From: Rhizobium croatiense
Lineage (GTDB): Bacteria; Pseudomonadota; Alphaproteobacteria; Rhizobiales; Rhizobiaceae
NCBI RefSeq assembly: GCF_019793465.1
Contig: NZ_JAILYJ010000001.1
Coordinates: forward strand, 310,001-374,000
Reading direction: 5' to 3'
Length of the DNA stretch: 64,000 nt
In this document: positions 24,982 to 34,007 of the stretch, in pieces
How positions within the stretch are numbered: position 1 is the stretch's first letter
Layout: each line of letters opens with the position of its first letter
Notes under the pieces: model-generated
Seen by the model: only the letters and a program-made list of their open reading frames with translations
Told to the model about the DNA's origin: nothing
Databases searched by the model: none
Translations under genes and position numbers: made by a program

Positions 24982-26556
24982 ATGGCCGCAAAAACATTGA
25001 CGCGGGCAGCGATCGGGCTGCTTGGCACGATTGCTATTCCTGCTATGGTCGCCGCACAGGAAACCCGGCTGACGATCGGGATGTCGACGACGCCGACGAC
25101 GCTGGATCCTCATGAAGACAGTTCGGCGCCAAACAATGCGACCTCGCGCCATATCTGGGACAGCCTCATAAACCTCACGGGAACGTCGGCAAATGCGCCG
25201 GAACTCGCCACCGAATGGAAGGTCGTCGACCCGACCCACTGGGAATTCAAGCTGCGGAAGGGCGTGAAATTCCATGACGGCAGTGAGTTCAACGCCGATG
25301 ACGTCATCGCTTCGCTTCTGCGTGCCCGCGACAAGCCCAGCCAGAGCTTTGCTTCCTACACCCGCAATATTGTCAATGTCACGGCCACCGATCCCTATAC
25401 CATCGTCGTCGAGACCAAGGTTCCGGATCCGATCCTGCTGAATTCCGTCAGCCGAATCCGCATTATCAGCGCCGATTGCAAGGAGGCGCCGGTCCAGGAT
25501 TTCGACAACGGCAAGTGTGCAATCGGAACCGGGGCCTATTCCTTCGTCTCCTATTCGCCAGGCAGCAACCTGACCTTGAAGCGCAATGACAGCTATTTCG
25601 CTGGCCCCTCGCACTGGTCGAACGTTACGCTGCGCTTCCTGCCCGATGACGGCGCCCGTCTGGCATCGCTTCTTTCCAACGAGATCGACATTGTCGAAAC
25701 CCTTCCTGCCGATGGAATGGCACGCGTGGAAGCGAGCGATAATCTGCAAGTCATCAACGGCCTGTCTTCCCGCTTCGTCTATCTTGGCCTCGATGTCAGC
25801 CGCGATGTTTCGCCTTTCGTGAAGGCTGCGGATGGTTCCGATCTCGACAAGAACCCGCTCAAGGATGAACGGGTGCGTCGGGCAATGCTGATGTCGATCA
25901 ACCGGCCGGCAATCGTCGACCGCGTCATGCAGAAGAACGGCACGGTGGCCGATCAATTCGTCACCCAAGGCTATGCGGGCTATTCCGAAAAAGTCGAGAA
26001 GGTGGGTTATGATCCCGCCGCCGCCAAGGCGCTTCTGGCCGAGGCCGGTTATCCCGATGGCTTCAGCCTGACCCTGCATGGCCCCTCTGGCCGTTATGTC
26101 AAGGATGCCGAAGTTCTGCAGGCGGTCGGCCAGATGTTCACGCGCATCGGCATCAAATCGAAAGTCGAGGTCCTGCCCTGGTCGATGTATTCGGAAGCCT
26201 ATTCAAAAGGCACCTACAGCACCTATTTCGGCTCCTGGGGTGTGAACACCGGCGAAACCACCAATCCGACTGTCGCGCTCGTCGCGTCGCGCGACGAGAA
26301 AAAGGGGACCGGCAGATATAACGGCGGCGGCGTGTCCGATCCGAAGATCGACGAGGTACTGGCCAAGGCGAGTTCGACACTCGATGAAGCTGCACGCGCG
26401 CCCCTGCTCGAGGAGCTGTCGACCGAGACCTTCAACAACCTCTGGCTCCTCCCGATGCATTACGAAAACGTCGTGCTGGGTGCAAAGAAGACCGTGTCCT
26501 ACACACCGCGCGGTGACAAATATACGCTCGCTTACGACGTGAAGCCGGCGGATTAA
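24982..26556 (+). CDS. Peptide ABC transporter substrate-binding protein (SBP family 5, DppA-like)
   Basis: This periplasmic protein of about 524 residues captures a peptide or related ligand. A Sec signal (LTRAAIGLLGTIAIPAMVAAQE) leads into the family 5 pattern: TRLTIGMSTTPTTLDPHEDSS, TEWKVVDPTHWEFKLRKGVKFHDGSEFNADDV (the signature of this family), and later NPLKDERVRRAMLMSINRPAIVDRV. I prefer the ATG at 24982, preceded by GGAAG, because starting at 24973 would put two acidic residues before the signal. It is the first gene of a seven-gene operon. Ligand specificity cannot be predicted, but the gamma-glutamyltransferase in the operon points to gamma-glutamyl peptides. Confidence 0.88.
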   Translation: MAAKTLTRAAIGLLGTIAIPAMVAAQETRLTIGMSTTPTTLDPHEDSSAPNNATSRHIWDSLINLTGTSANAPELATEWKVVDPTHWEFKLRKGVKFHDGSEFNADDVIASLLRARDKPSQSFASYTRNIVNVTATDPYTIVVETKVPDPILLNSVSRIRIISADCKEAPVQDFDNGKCAIGTGAYSFVSYSPGSNLTLKRNDSYFAGPSHWSNVTLRFLPDDGARLASLLSNEIDIVETLPADGMARVEASDNLQVINGLSSRFVYLGLDVSRDVSPFVKAADGSDLDKNPLKDERVRRAMLMSINRPAIVDRVMQKNGTVADQFVTQGYAGYSEKVEKVGYDPAAAKALLAEAGYPDGFSLTLHGPSGRYVKDAEVLQAVGQMFTRIGIKSKVEVLPWSMYSEAYSKGTYSTYFGSWGVNTGETTNPTVALVASRDEKKGTGRYNGGGVSDPKIDEVLAKASSTLDEAARAPLLEELSTETFNNLWLLPMHYENVVLGAKKTVSYTPRGDKYTLAYDVKPAD

Positions 26557-26640
26557 TGCATGTCGTCCAAAAGCGTACAGCGGTTTTGGGACAAATAAAG
26601 ATTTGAAGTGCGTCGCATCGATCCAATCGATGCGGCGCGG
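26557..26640. repeat. Palindromic intergenic repeat (rhizobial dispersed type), copy 1
   Basis: The region begins with CCAAAA...TTTTGG arms around an AGCGG core (26567-26589). A 13-base stem with one mismatch follows (26610-26622 with 26626-26638, loop CCA). The core resembles the copy at 48996-49019, sharing AAAAG, AGCGGTTTT and GGAC. It lies between the binding-protein gene and the hydrolase and may tune expression of the downstream genes. Confidence 0.55.
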
Positions 26641-26700
26641 TTTAAAACAGCAGCATGGGACCGCCGAGGCCGCCCTTTCTTCATCTCCCAGGAGACATTC

Positions 26701-27555
26701 ATGCAGGAACTTGGAACGGGCGAAGCCGTCGCCCGGGCGAAGGCCATCTATGACTATGGCCAGACGGCCATTTTCGCCTCTCAGGCCGATCCTCGCCTCC
26801 ATATGGTGCTTTATGTGCCGCCGACGGCGGCAGATGGCCGCAAGCTCGACCTCCTGGTCGCGGTCCACGGCACCGGGCGCACATCGGCTATCGATTTCCG
26901 CGACGGTTTTGCCGAATTCGGGCTCTACAACGACTGTGCCATCCTTTGCCCGATCTTCCCGGTTGGCGTTCTCGGTGATGGTGCGCGTTCCGGCTACAAG
27001 TTTCTCGAGGAGGGCGACATCCGCTACGATCGCGTCGTCCTTGCCATGGTCGAGGAAGTGGCCGAAAAATACCGTCAGGACTGGTCTAAATTCGCCATGT
27101 TCGGCTTCTCCGGCGGCGGCCATTTCGTGCACCGTTTCGCCATCCTGCATCCGGAAAAACTCTGGGCGGCATCGATCGGCGCACCGGGTTCCGTCACCCT
27201 TCTGGATCCGACGCGTGACTGGTGGGTCGGCATCCGGGATCTGGAGGCGCGCTTCGGCAAGGCCTTCCGGTCGGAAGAACTCGCCAAGCTGCCGGTGCAT
27301 ATGATCGTCGGCGACGCCGATCTGGAGACCTGGGAAATCACCCATAAGCCGGGCGGCAAATATTATATGGATGGCGCAAACGATGCCGGCAAAACGCGGC
27401 CCGAGCGGCTTGCCGCCCTGGCGAGCTCATTCCGCGAAGCGGGTGTCGACGTGACGTTCGATCGTGTTCCTGGCGTCTCTCACGACCGAATGAAAGTTCT
27501 CGGTCACGTCAAGGCCTTCCTGGCAAAGGTGCTGAAAGAGCGGCGCGCGAAATGA
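26701..27555 (+). CDS. Alpha/beta hydrolase (serine esterase/peptidase-like)
   Basis: This 284-residue cytoplasmic protein shows an alpha/beta hydrolase layout: LDLLVAVHGTGR (oxyanion region), AMFGFSGGGHFVHRFAILHP (nucleophile elbow GFSGG) and a late histidine in RVPGVSHDRMK. The start at 26701 has a clear GGAGA site; the open frame upstream runs into the intergenic repeat. The stop overlaps the start of the gamma-glutamyltransferase gene. It may hydrolyse an imported compound together with that enzyme. The exact reaction is unknown. Confidence 0.75.
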   Translation: MQELGTGEAVARAKAIYDYGQTAIFASQADPRLHMVLYVPPTAADGRKLDLLVAVHGTGRTSAIDFRDGFAEFGLYNDCAILCPIFPVGVLGDGARSGYKFLEEGDIRYDRVVLAMVEEVAEKYRQDWSKFAMFGFSGGGHFVHRFAILHPEKLWAASIGAPGSVTLLDPTRDWWVGIRDLEARFGKAFRSEELAKLPVHMIVGDADLETWEITHKPGGKYYMDGANDAGKTRPERLAALASSFREAGVDVTFDRVPGVSHDRMKVLGHVKAFLAKVLKERRAK

Positions 27556-29162
27556 GAAATGCAACGATCGTGGCGCCTCAGCCGGAGGCAGTCGAAGCCG
27601 GCGCGGAAATTCTCGAGCGCGGCGGCAATGCCATCGACGCCGCACTCGCCTGTGCCTTCGTCCAAGGCGTGGTCGACCCGCAAATGGCCGGCATCGGCGG
27701 CTTCGGCTCCATGCATGTCTACATGCCGAAAAAGGGCGTGCACGAGATCCTCGAATTTTATGCGCGCGCGCCGCTCAAGGCTGCGCCGGACATGTGGCTC
27801 GACAAGATCAAGCACCAGAGCCGCGACGGCTTCGGCTACGTCCTTGAAGGCAATATCTCCGATATCGGCTACCTTGCCGTCTGCACCCCCGGCTCGCTGA
27901 AGGGCTATGAGACCGCGCTGCGCGACTACGGCACCTTCGAGTGGACCGATCTCATCAAGCCGGCCATCCGCCTGGCCCGCAACGGTTTCATGATCCGAAA
28001 CCACATGCATTGGTATTGGGCCAAGGACCAGGCGAACGACGGTTTTGCCAACACGATCGACAAGCTGCGCTTTTCCGCAACGGGGCGGAAAACCTACTTC
28101 GACGCCGACGGCGTACTCAAAAACGTCGGCGACCTGCTCGTCAACAGCGATATGGCACAGACCCTCGAACGCATCGCGCGAAGCGGCGGGTCAGACATTT
28201 TCTATCACGGCGACCTGGCCGAACAGATCGCCGACGATTTCAAGGCAAATGGCGGTTTGATCGATCGGGAAGATCTGGCGCGCTACGAATTGTCGAAGGT
28301 AAAGCCCGTTTGGGGCGACTATCGCGGCAACCTCATTGCCACCTCACCGCCTCCAGGCTCGGGTTTCCCGATGCTGGAACTCCTGCATATCATGGAGCAG
28401 TTCGACGTCGGCTCGCTGCAGCATGGCAGCGCGGAGCATATCCGCATCCTGTTCGAAGCCATGAAGCGAATGACGATCGACAAGGACGCGCATATGGGCG
28501 ATCCCGCCTATGTCGACGTGCCTTATGAAAGGCTGCTGTCGAAAGAGCATGCGCAGGCGCATGCCCACGCGATCAAGGCAGGCGAGGTCACCAGCGTTTC
28601 GCGTCTTGATGGCTCGCAGCGCGACACCACCCACATCTCGGTGATAGACAAGGACGGCAACGCCGTCGCGATGACCCACACCCTCGGCAGTCCCTCGGGC
28701 GCGATCACCGATGGCCTCGGCTTCATGTATAATGGCACGATGAGCCGCTTTAATCCGGTTCCGGGCAAACCCGGCTCCATCGCGCCCGGCAAGCGGCGTC
28801 CAAGCTCGGCGGCACCGACGATCGTCTTCAAGGGTGACGAGCCCAGCATCGTCATCGGAGCGCCGGGCGGCAGCTATATCGCACCGGCCGTTGCGCAATG
28901 CCTGATGAACATGATCGATTTCGACATGTCGGTGCTCGAAGCCGTCTCGGCGCCGAGGATCGTAGGGGTGTCAAACACGATCGACATCTGCAATCGTATT
29001 CGACACTCTGTCGAGGACGAGCTGCGGACGCAGGGCTACCAGGTGGCGCGGTCGCCGCAGACATACGCATTCGCCGCAGTCCACGCGATCAAGATTGAAG
29101 GCGGTGTCTCTAAAGGAGCCGCTGATCCGCAGCGCGACGGGATGGCGATCTCCGTCGCCTAA
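27552..29162 (+). CDS. ggt: Gamma-glutamyltransferase family Ntn-hydrolase, no signal peptide
   Basis: This 536-residue protein belongs to the gamma-glutamyltranspeptidase family, which self-cleaves to expose an N-terminal Thr and then removes or transfers gamma-glutamyl groups. The cleavage and catalytic site is RDTTHISVIDKDGNAVAMTHTLG, with Thr 359 the likely nucleophile. The opening AVEAGAEILERGGNAIDAALACAF and the later PGKRRPSSAAPTIVF and GAPGG segments are typical. Most bacterial relatives carry a signal peptide, but this one starts directly with the fold, so it should act in the cytoplasm on material brought in by the surrounding importer. It overlaps the hydrolase gene and is followed after 11 bases by a permease gene. 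Confidence 0.88.
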   Translation: MRNATIVAPQPEAVEAGAEILERGGNAIDAALACAFVQGVVDPQMAGIGGFGSMHVYMPKKGVHEILEFYARAPLKAAPDMWLDKIKHQSRDGFGYVLEGNISDIGYLAVCTPGSLKGYETALRDYGTFEWTDLIKPAIRLARNGFMIRNHMHWYWAKDQANDGFANTIDKLRFSATGRKTYFDADGVLKNVGDLLVNSDMAQTLERIARSGGSDIFYHGDLAEQIADDFKANGGLIDREDLARYELSKVKPVWGDYRGNLIATSPPPGSGFPMLELLHIMEQFDVGSLQHGSAEHIRILFEAMKRMTIDKDAHMGDPAYVDVPYERLLSKEHAQAHAHAIKAGEVTSVSRLDGSQRDTTHISVIDKDGNAVAMTHTLGSPSGAITDGLGFMYNGTMSRFNPVPGKPGSIAPGKRRPSSAAPTIVFKGDEPSIVIGAPGGSYIAPAVAQCLMNMIDFDMSVLEAVSAPRIVGVSNTIDICNRIRHSVEDELRTQGYQVARSPQTYAFAAVHAIKIEGGVSKGAADPQRDGMAISVA

Positions 29163-29173
29163 GGAGAGGTTCT

Positions 29174-30148
29174 ATGATCACATCCATTATCAGGCGATTG
29201 ATACAGGCGCTCTTTGTCATTGTCGCGATGACGATCATTGTCTTCATCGGCGTCAATGTGATCGGCAATCCGGTCGACATCCTCATCAACCCCGACGCCA
29301 ATCAGGCGGAGCGGGCACTCGTTATCGCGCATTACGGTCTGGATCAGCCGCTCTGGAAACAATATCTGCTGTTTCTCCAAGGGCTTCTGCACGGGGACTT
29401 CGGCAACAGCTTCGTTTATGGGCGGCCGGCGCTGGGTCTGATCCTCGAACGTCTCCCGGCAACGCTCGAACTGGCGATCACGGCTCTCGGCATCGCGCTC
29501 TTGTTCGGCTTGCCGCTTGGGCTGTATGCAGGGCTTTACCCCAATCGGATTTCCTCCAAGCTCATCATGAGCGGCTCGATTCTGGGCTTCTCGCTTCCGA
29601 CCTTCTGGGTCGGCCTGATGCTGATCATGGTGTTTTCCGTCGAGCTCGGCTGGTTGCCGACGAATGGCCGCGGCCCGACGCAGGAACTGCTTGGTGCACA
29701 ATGGTCGTTTCTGACCGCAGACGGCATCAGGCACCTTTTATTGCCCGCCTTCAACCTGGCTCTGTTCAAGACGTCGCTCATTCTTCGGCTGACCCGCGCC
29801 GGCGTGCAGGAGGTCCTTCCCCAGGACTATGTGAAGTTTGCCCGCGCCAAGGGATTGCGAGAGCGGCGGATCATTTCCGTGCACGTTCTCAAGAACCTGA
29901 TGATCCCGGTGGTGACCATCATCGGTCTCGAGTTCGGCTCACTGATCGCCTTTTCGGTCGTCACCGAAAGCATCTTTGCGTGGCCGGGCATGGGCAAGCT
30001 CATCATCGAGTCGATCAACCTTCTCGATCGCCCGGTCATCGTCGCCTACCTGATGATGATGGTGCTGCTCTTCGTCATCCTCAATTTCATCATCGATATC
30101 TGTTATACCCTTCTGGATCCGCGGGTCCGGCTGGAAGGAAAGGCTTGA
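29174..30148 (+). CDS. Peptide ABC permease (DppB-like)
   Basis: This 324-residue permease is of the DppB/OppB type. It begins with the typical first membrane segment and signature (IIRRLIQALFVIVAMTIIVFIGVNVIGNPVDIL) and the region HYGLDQPLWKQYLLFLQGLLHGDFGNSF. The coupling loop reads DYVKFARAKGLRERRIISVHVLKN. A GGAGAGG ribosome site precedes the start. It pairs with the DppC-like permease three bases downstream. Confidence 0.92.
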   Translation: MITSIIRRLIQALFVIVAMTIIVFIGVNVIGNPVDILINPDANQAERALVIAHYGLDQPLWKQYLLFLQGLLHGDFGNSFVYGRPALGLILERLPATLELAITALGIALLFGLPLGLYAGLYPNRISSKLIMSGSILGFSLPTFWVGLMLIMVFSVELGWLPTNGRGPTQELLGAQWSFLTADGIRHLLLPAFNLALFKTSLILRLTRAGVQEVLPQDYVKFARAKGLRERRIISVHVLKNLMIPVVTIIGLEFGSLIAFSVVTESIFAWPGMGKLIIESINLLDRPVIVAYLMMMVLLFVILNFIIDICYTLLDPRVRLEGKA

Positions 30149-30151
30149 CCC

Positions 30152-31066
30152 ATGGCCGAACCAAACACCCAAGACACAAGCGCTCCAACGCCCGAACCCA
30201 GTCGTCTGTCGAAAGGGATCGCGGATTTCTTCAGCTCTCCGGCAGCCGCGATCGCCTTCCTCACGCTGGTGATCATCTGTTGCCTGGCGCTGTTTGCGCC
30301 ATGGATCTCTCCGCAAAATCCCTATGATTTGATGCAGCTCGACATCATGGATGGTCGACTGCCGCCGGGGTCCGAATCCATGACCGGGCTTGTCTATCAC
30401 CTCGGCACTGACAGCCAGGGCCGCGATATCCTGTCCGGCATCCTCTATGGCCTGCGCACCTCTTTGCTGGTAGGCGTTCTGTCGGCTTTCGCTGCTGCCA
30501 TCATCGGAACCTCGGCCGGATTGTTCGCCGCTTACATGGGAGGGCGCACGGAAACCGCGATGATGCGGCTCGTCGACCTGCAGCTCTCTTTTCCCACCAT
30601 ATTGATGGCGCTGATGATGCTCGCCGTGCTCGGCAAGGGCGTGCCCAATGTCGTGATCGCACTGATCATCGCCGAGTGGGCGACCTATGCCCGCACGGTC
30701 CGCGGCACCGCTCTGGTCGAGCGCGAGAAGGAATATATCGAGGCGGCCCGGATGCTGCGCCTGCCCGGATGGCGCATCCTCTTCAGGCACCTGCTGCCGA
30801 ACTGTCTTGCGCCGGTCATCGTCATCGCCACCATGCAGATCGCCAGGGCAATCGGCCTCGAAGCAACCTTGTCCTTCCTCGGTCTGGGTGCATCCGTGAC
30901 CGAACCCTCGCTCGGCATGCTGATCTCGACCGGCTACCAGTATCTTCTGACGGGCCTCTACTGGATCAGCTTCTTCCCCGGTATTGCGCTTCTAATCACG
31001 ATCGCGGCGATCAATCTCGTCGGCGACCGGCTGCGCGATGTGCTCAACCCGAGGAACATGTCATGA
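30152..31066 (+). CDS. Peptide ABC permease (DppC-like)
   Basis: This 304-residue permease is of the DppC/OppC type, with a cytoplasmic tail, then a first membrane segment (AAIAFLTLVIICCLALFAPWISPQNPYDL) and the family motif HLGTDSQGRDILSGILYGLRTSLLVG. The coupling loop reads KEYIEAARMLRLPGWRILFRHLLPN. Its stop overlaps the following ATPase start (ATGTCATGA region). With the previous gene it forms the heterodimeric channel. Confidence 0.92.
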   Translation: MAEPNTQDTSAPTPEPSRLSKGIADFFSSPAAAIAFLTLVIICCLALFAPWISPQNPYDLMQLDIMDGRLPPGSESMTGLVYHLGTDSQGRDILSGILYGLRTSLLVGVLSAFAAAIIGTSAGLFAAYMGGRTETAMMRLVDLQLSFPTILMALMMLAVLGKGVPNVVIALIIAEWATYARTVRGTALVEREKEYIEAARMLRLPGWRILFRHLLPNCLAPVIVIATMQIARAIGLEATLSFLGLGASVTEPSLGMLISTGYQYLLTGLYWISFFPGIALLITIAAINLVGDRLRDVLNPRNMS

Positions 31067-32040
31067 CCCCATTGCTGCAAGTGAGCAATCTCGTCACCGA
31101 ATTCGGTAGCGGCAAAGGTCGCCCCAGTCTTTGCGCCGTCAACGACGTATCGTTCGCGGTGGAGCGCGGCAAGGTTCTTGGTCTTGTGGGGGAATCCGGA
31201 TCCGGAAAGTCGGTAACCGGCTTCTCGATCATGCGGCTCCTCGATAGACCCGGCCGGGTGGCCGGCGGCCAGATCATCTTCGACGGCGCCGACATCGCGA
31301 AATATTCGGACGAGGAGATGCGGCAGCTGCGCGGCAAGCGGATCGCCATGGTATTCCAGGATCCGATGATGACTCTCAACCCGGTCCTGACGGTCGGTAC
31401 GCAGATGGTGGAAGCCGTCCAGGCACACGACCGAGTCTCGAAGGATGCCGCCCGGCAGCGGGCGCGGGATGCTTTGGCACTGGTCGGAATACCAAGCCCT
31501 GAAGAAAGGCTTGCCGCCTACCCGCATCAGTTTTCCGGCGGAATGCGTCAGCGCGTGGCGATTGCCATTGCGCTTCTTCACAAGCCCGACCTTATCATCG
31601 CCGATGAACCGACAACAGCGCTTGATGTGACGATCCAGAGCCAGATCATTTCCGAATTCCAGAAGCTCACGGAAGAGGGAAATACGGCGGTGATCTGGAT
31701 CACCCACGATCTGGCGATCGTCTCAAGATTGGCCGACGAGATCGCCGTCATGTATGCCGGCCGCCTCGTCGAGACCGGCCCAGTGGGCAAGGTTCTGACC
31801 GATCCTCACCATCCCTACACCGCCGGTCTGATCGCATCCGTTCCTTCGCAAAACAGACGCGGAGAGCCCCTCCACCAGATTCGCGGCATGACGCCGGCAA
31901 TCAACCGCCTTCCACAGGGATGCAGTTTTCGTACGCGCTGTGACCGGACGACCGACGGCTGTCTGGTCATGCCGGCGCTCATGCCGGAAGGCGACCGCTC
32001 CTTCCGCTGCATTCATCCCGTTACGAAAGAGATAGCATGA
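31063..32040 (+). CDS. Peptide ABC ATPase (DppD-like)
   Basis: This 325-residue ATPase is of the DppD/OppD type. Motifs are Walker [10 protein letters not shown]-loop MVFQDPMMTLNPVLTVG, signature FSGGMRQRVAIAIALLHKPDLIIADEPTTALD, switch ITHDLAIV, and the oligopeptide-family C-terminal cysteine cluster (CSFRTRCDRTTDGC). That C-terminal region is specific to peptide/nickel transporters and confirms the importer class. It overlaps the following ATPase gene by four bases. Confidence 0.92.
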   Translation: MTPLLQVSNLVTEFGSGKGRPSLCAVNDVSFAVERGKVLGLVGESGSGKSVTGFSIMRLLDRPGRVAGGQIIFDGADIAKYSDEEMRQLRGKRIAMVFQDPMMTLNPVLTVGTQMVEAVQAHDRVSKDAARQRARDALALVGIPSPEERLAAYPHQFSGGMRQRVAIAIALLHKPDLIIADEPTTALDVTIQSQIISEFQKLTEEGNTAVIWITHDLAIVSRLADEIAVMYAGRLVETGPVGKVLTDPHHPYTAGLIASVPSQNRRGEPLHQIRGMTPAINRLPQGCSFRTRCDRTTDGCLVMPALMPEGDRSFRCIHPVTKEIA

Positions 32041-33044
32041 TGACGGCGATCGCCACGCCCCTGATCGAAGCGAGGAACGTGTCGCAGCGCTTCGGAGCCA
32101 AGCCCGACCTGGCCGCCAAGATCGCGCATAAGCTCAGGCTGGCCACACCGGCACCTGTTGTTCAAGCGCTTGATAACGTCAGCCTTAGCATTCGACCCGG
32201 AGAGGTTGTCGGCCTTGTCGGCGAGAGCGGCTGCGGGAAGTCGACCCTCGGCCGCGCCATTGCAGGGATCACGTCGCCCAGCCACGGCCACATTCTCTGG
32301 AAAGGGATCGACCGAAGCGCCATGTCGAAAGGCGAGCAGCATCAGTTCGGTCTCGCCAGCCAGATGATCTTCCAGAACCCGATGGCGGCTCTCAACCCGC
32401 GCATGACCATCGAGGAGCTTATCTGGGAAGCGCCTCGAACGCATGGACTTGCCCGCTCGACGGAACGCGACGCCTATGTCGACAGATATCTGATGCTGGC
32501 CGGTTTCGACCCGGCCATGAAAAAGCGATACCCGCACCAGTTTTCCGGTGGCCAGCGACAGCGCGTCAATATTGCGCGCGCTCTCGCCGTGCAGCCGAAA
32601 TTCCTCGTCTGTGATGAAAGCGTCGCAGCGCTCGACGTCTCCATCCAGGCTCAGGTCATCAACCTGTTCATGGAACTTCGCGACAAGCTTGACCTGACCT
32701 ATTTGTTCGTCAGCCATGATCTCGGCGTCGTCGAACATATTTCCGATCGCGTTGCGATCATGTATCTCGGCCGGATCGTCGAAGAGGCGCCCGTCGAGGA
32801 GGTTTTCAGCCGGCCCAATCATCCTTACACGAAAGCGCTCTTGGCCGAAGTGCCGCGCATCGAACCCGGCAAGCGGCAGTTCAAGCCCGTCGATGGCGAG
32901 CTTCCCAGCCCGATAAACCCGCCGGAAGGCTGTCACTTCCATCCGAGATGCCCGTTTGCGATGGATCGCTGCCGTCTGGAAGTGCCCGCAAAAAGGGAAG
33001 TTGCACCGGGGCACCTGTCGGCTTGCCATCTTAACGATGCATGA
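32037..33044 (+). CDS. Peptide ABC ATPase (DppF-like)
   Basis: This 335-residue ATPase is the DppF/OppF partner. Walker A reads GESGCGKST, Q-loop MIFQNPMAALNPRMTI, signature FSGGQRQRVNIARALAVQPKFLVCDESVAALD, and the C-terminal family cluster CHFHPRCPFAMDRC is present. Walker B has ESV in place of the usual EPT after the catalytic Glu, a common variant in DppF proteins. Two ATG codons lie in tandem (32037 and 32040). It ends the operon; the 275 bases that follow show no gene. Confidence 0.92.
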   Translation: MMTAIATPLIEARNVSQRFGAKPDLAAKIAHKLRLATPAPVVQALDNVSLSIRPGEVVGLVGESGCGKSTLGRAIAGITSPSHGHILWKGIDRSAMSKGEQHQFGLASQMIFQNPMAALNPRMTIEELIWEAPRTHGLARSTERDAYVDRYLMLAGFDPAMKKRYPHQFSGGQRQRVNIARALAVQPKFLVCDESVAALDVSIQAQVINLFMELRDKLDLTYLFVSHDLGVVEHISDRVAIMYLGRIVEEAPVEEVFSRPNHPYTKALLAEVPRIEPGKRQFKPVDGELPSPINPPEGCHFHPRCPFAMDRCRLEVPAKREVAPGHLSACHLNDA

Positions 33045-33319
33045 CCCCGAACTCGCTCCTGGAACCGTGAGCGCAGTCGACCGCATACGCAGATATTTTC
33101 GAAGCGGCGTCAGGACTTCTGACAAGGATCCATCCGTTCAAGTGATCTGCGGGTTGCAGGGTGTAGCGTTCTCCTCTCGATTAACGATCGAAGCAAATAT
33201 ATCCAGAAGACCGCAACTCGATCCCGGTCTTTAGGAAGCGAAATAATTTTCTGTTGTCGCCAATGAAAAATCTGATTTACTGATACTCCGCTGCTTTGGC
33301 TTTGAGGGGGATATTGCCG

Positions 33320-33994
33320 ATGGTGGGGACCCGCAGGGATATTTTGCTTGGTGGTTTGGCGTTACTTGGCGCCGCTGCAGTTTGGAAACCGGCATTCGCC
33401 GCAGCCTCGTCCTATTTTGACGGCACCCTCGTCGACAATGGCGTGACGTTCCGAAAGACCAACCTCGCCAAGATCGACAGGAAGTGGCACCGCCAGGTCG
33501 TCAAATATTTCAGCAGCGAGCCGATCGGCACCGTCGTCGTCGATACCAGGCACCATTTTCTCTACGTGATCATGGAGAACAAGACCGCCATCCGCTATGG
33601 GGTCGGCGTCGGCCGCGAAGGCTTCAAATGGTTCGGTCGCGCCACGATCGACGCCAAATCGCTTTGGCCGCGCTGGACGCCGCCGCCGGAGATGCGCAAG
33701 CGCCATCCTGAACTGCCCGAATTCGTCGCGGGCGGTACACCGAAGAATCCGCTGGGGCCTCGCGCCATGTATCTGCATCGTGACGGCGTCGATACCGGTT
33801 ATCGCTTCCACGGCACGCTGGAGCCATGGAGCATCGGCAAGGACGCCTCCAGCGGCTGTATCCGCATGTTCAACGAAGATGCCATCGATCTTTACCAACG
33901 CTGCCCGATCGGCACCGCTGTACAGGTTCTGCCGCATATTGCCGACCAGGCCGAAAGCACCACGCAGGTCAGCCAAACAACCCCGGTCGAATAA
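33320..33994 (+). CDS. L,D-transpeptidase (YkuD family), Tat-exported
   Basis: This 224-residue protein should form 3-3 peptidoglycan cross-links or attach proteins to the wall in the periplasm. The catalytic block is GYRFHGTLEPWSIGKDASSGCIRM, with His and Cys in the YkuD spacing. A twin-arginine signal is present at residues 5-6 (GTRRDILLGGLALLGAAAVWKPAFAA). The start at 33320 follows GAGGGGG by about nine bases. A gene for an OmpA-like wall-binding lipoprotein follows 13 bases later, so the two look like an envelope pair. Confidence 0.92.
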   Translation: MVGTRRDILLGGLALLGAAAVWKPAFAAASSYFDGTLVDNGVTFRKTNLAKIDRKWHRQVVKYFSSEPIGTVVVDTRHHFLYVIMENKTAIRYGVGVGREGFKWFGRATIDAKSLWPRWTPPPEMRKRHPELPEFVAGGTPKNPLGPRAMYLHRDGVDTGYRFHGTLEPWSIGKDASSGCIRMFNEDAIDLYQRCPIGTAVQVLPHIADQAESTTQVSQTTPVE

Positions 33995-34007
33995 GGAATA
34001 TCACCTG

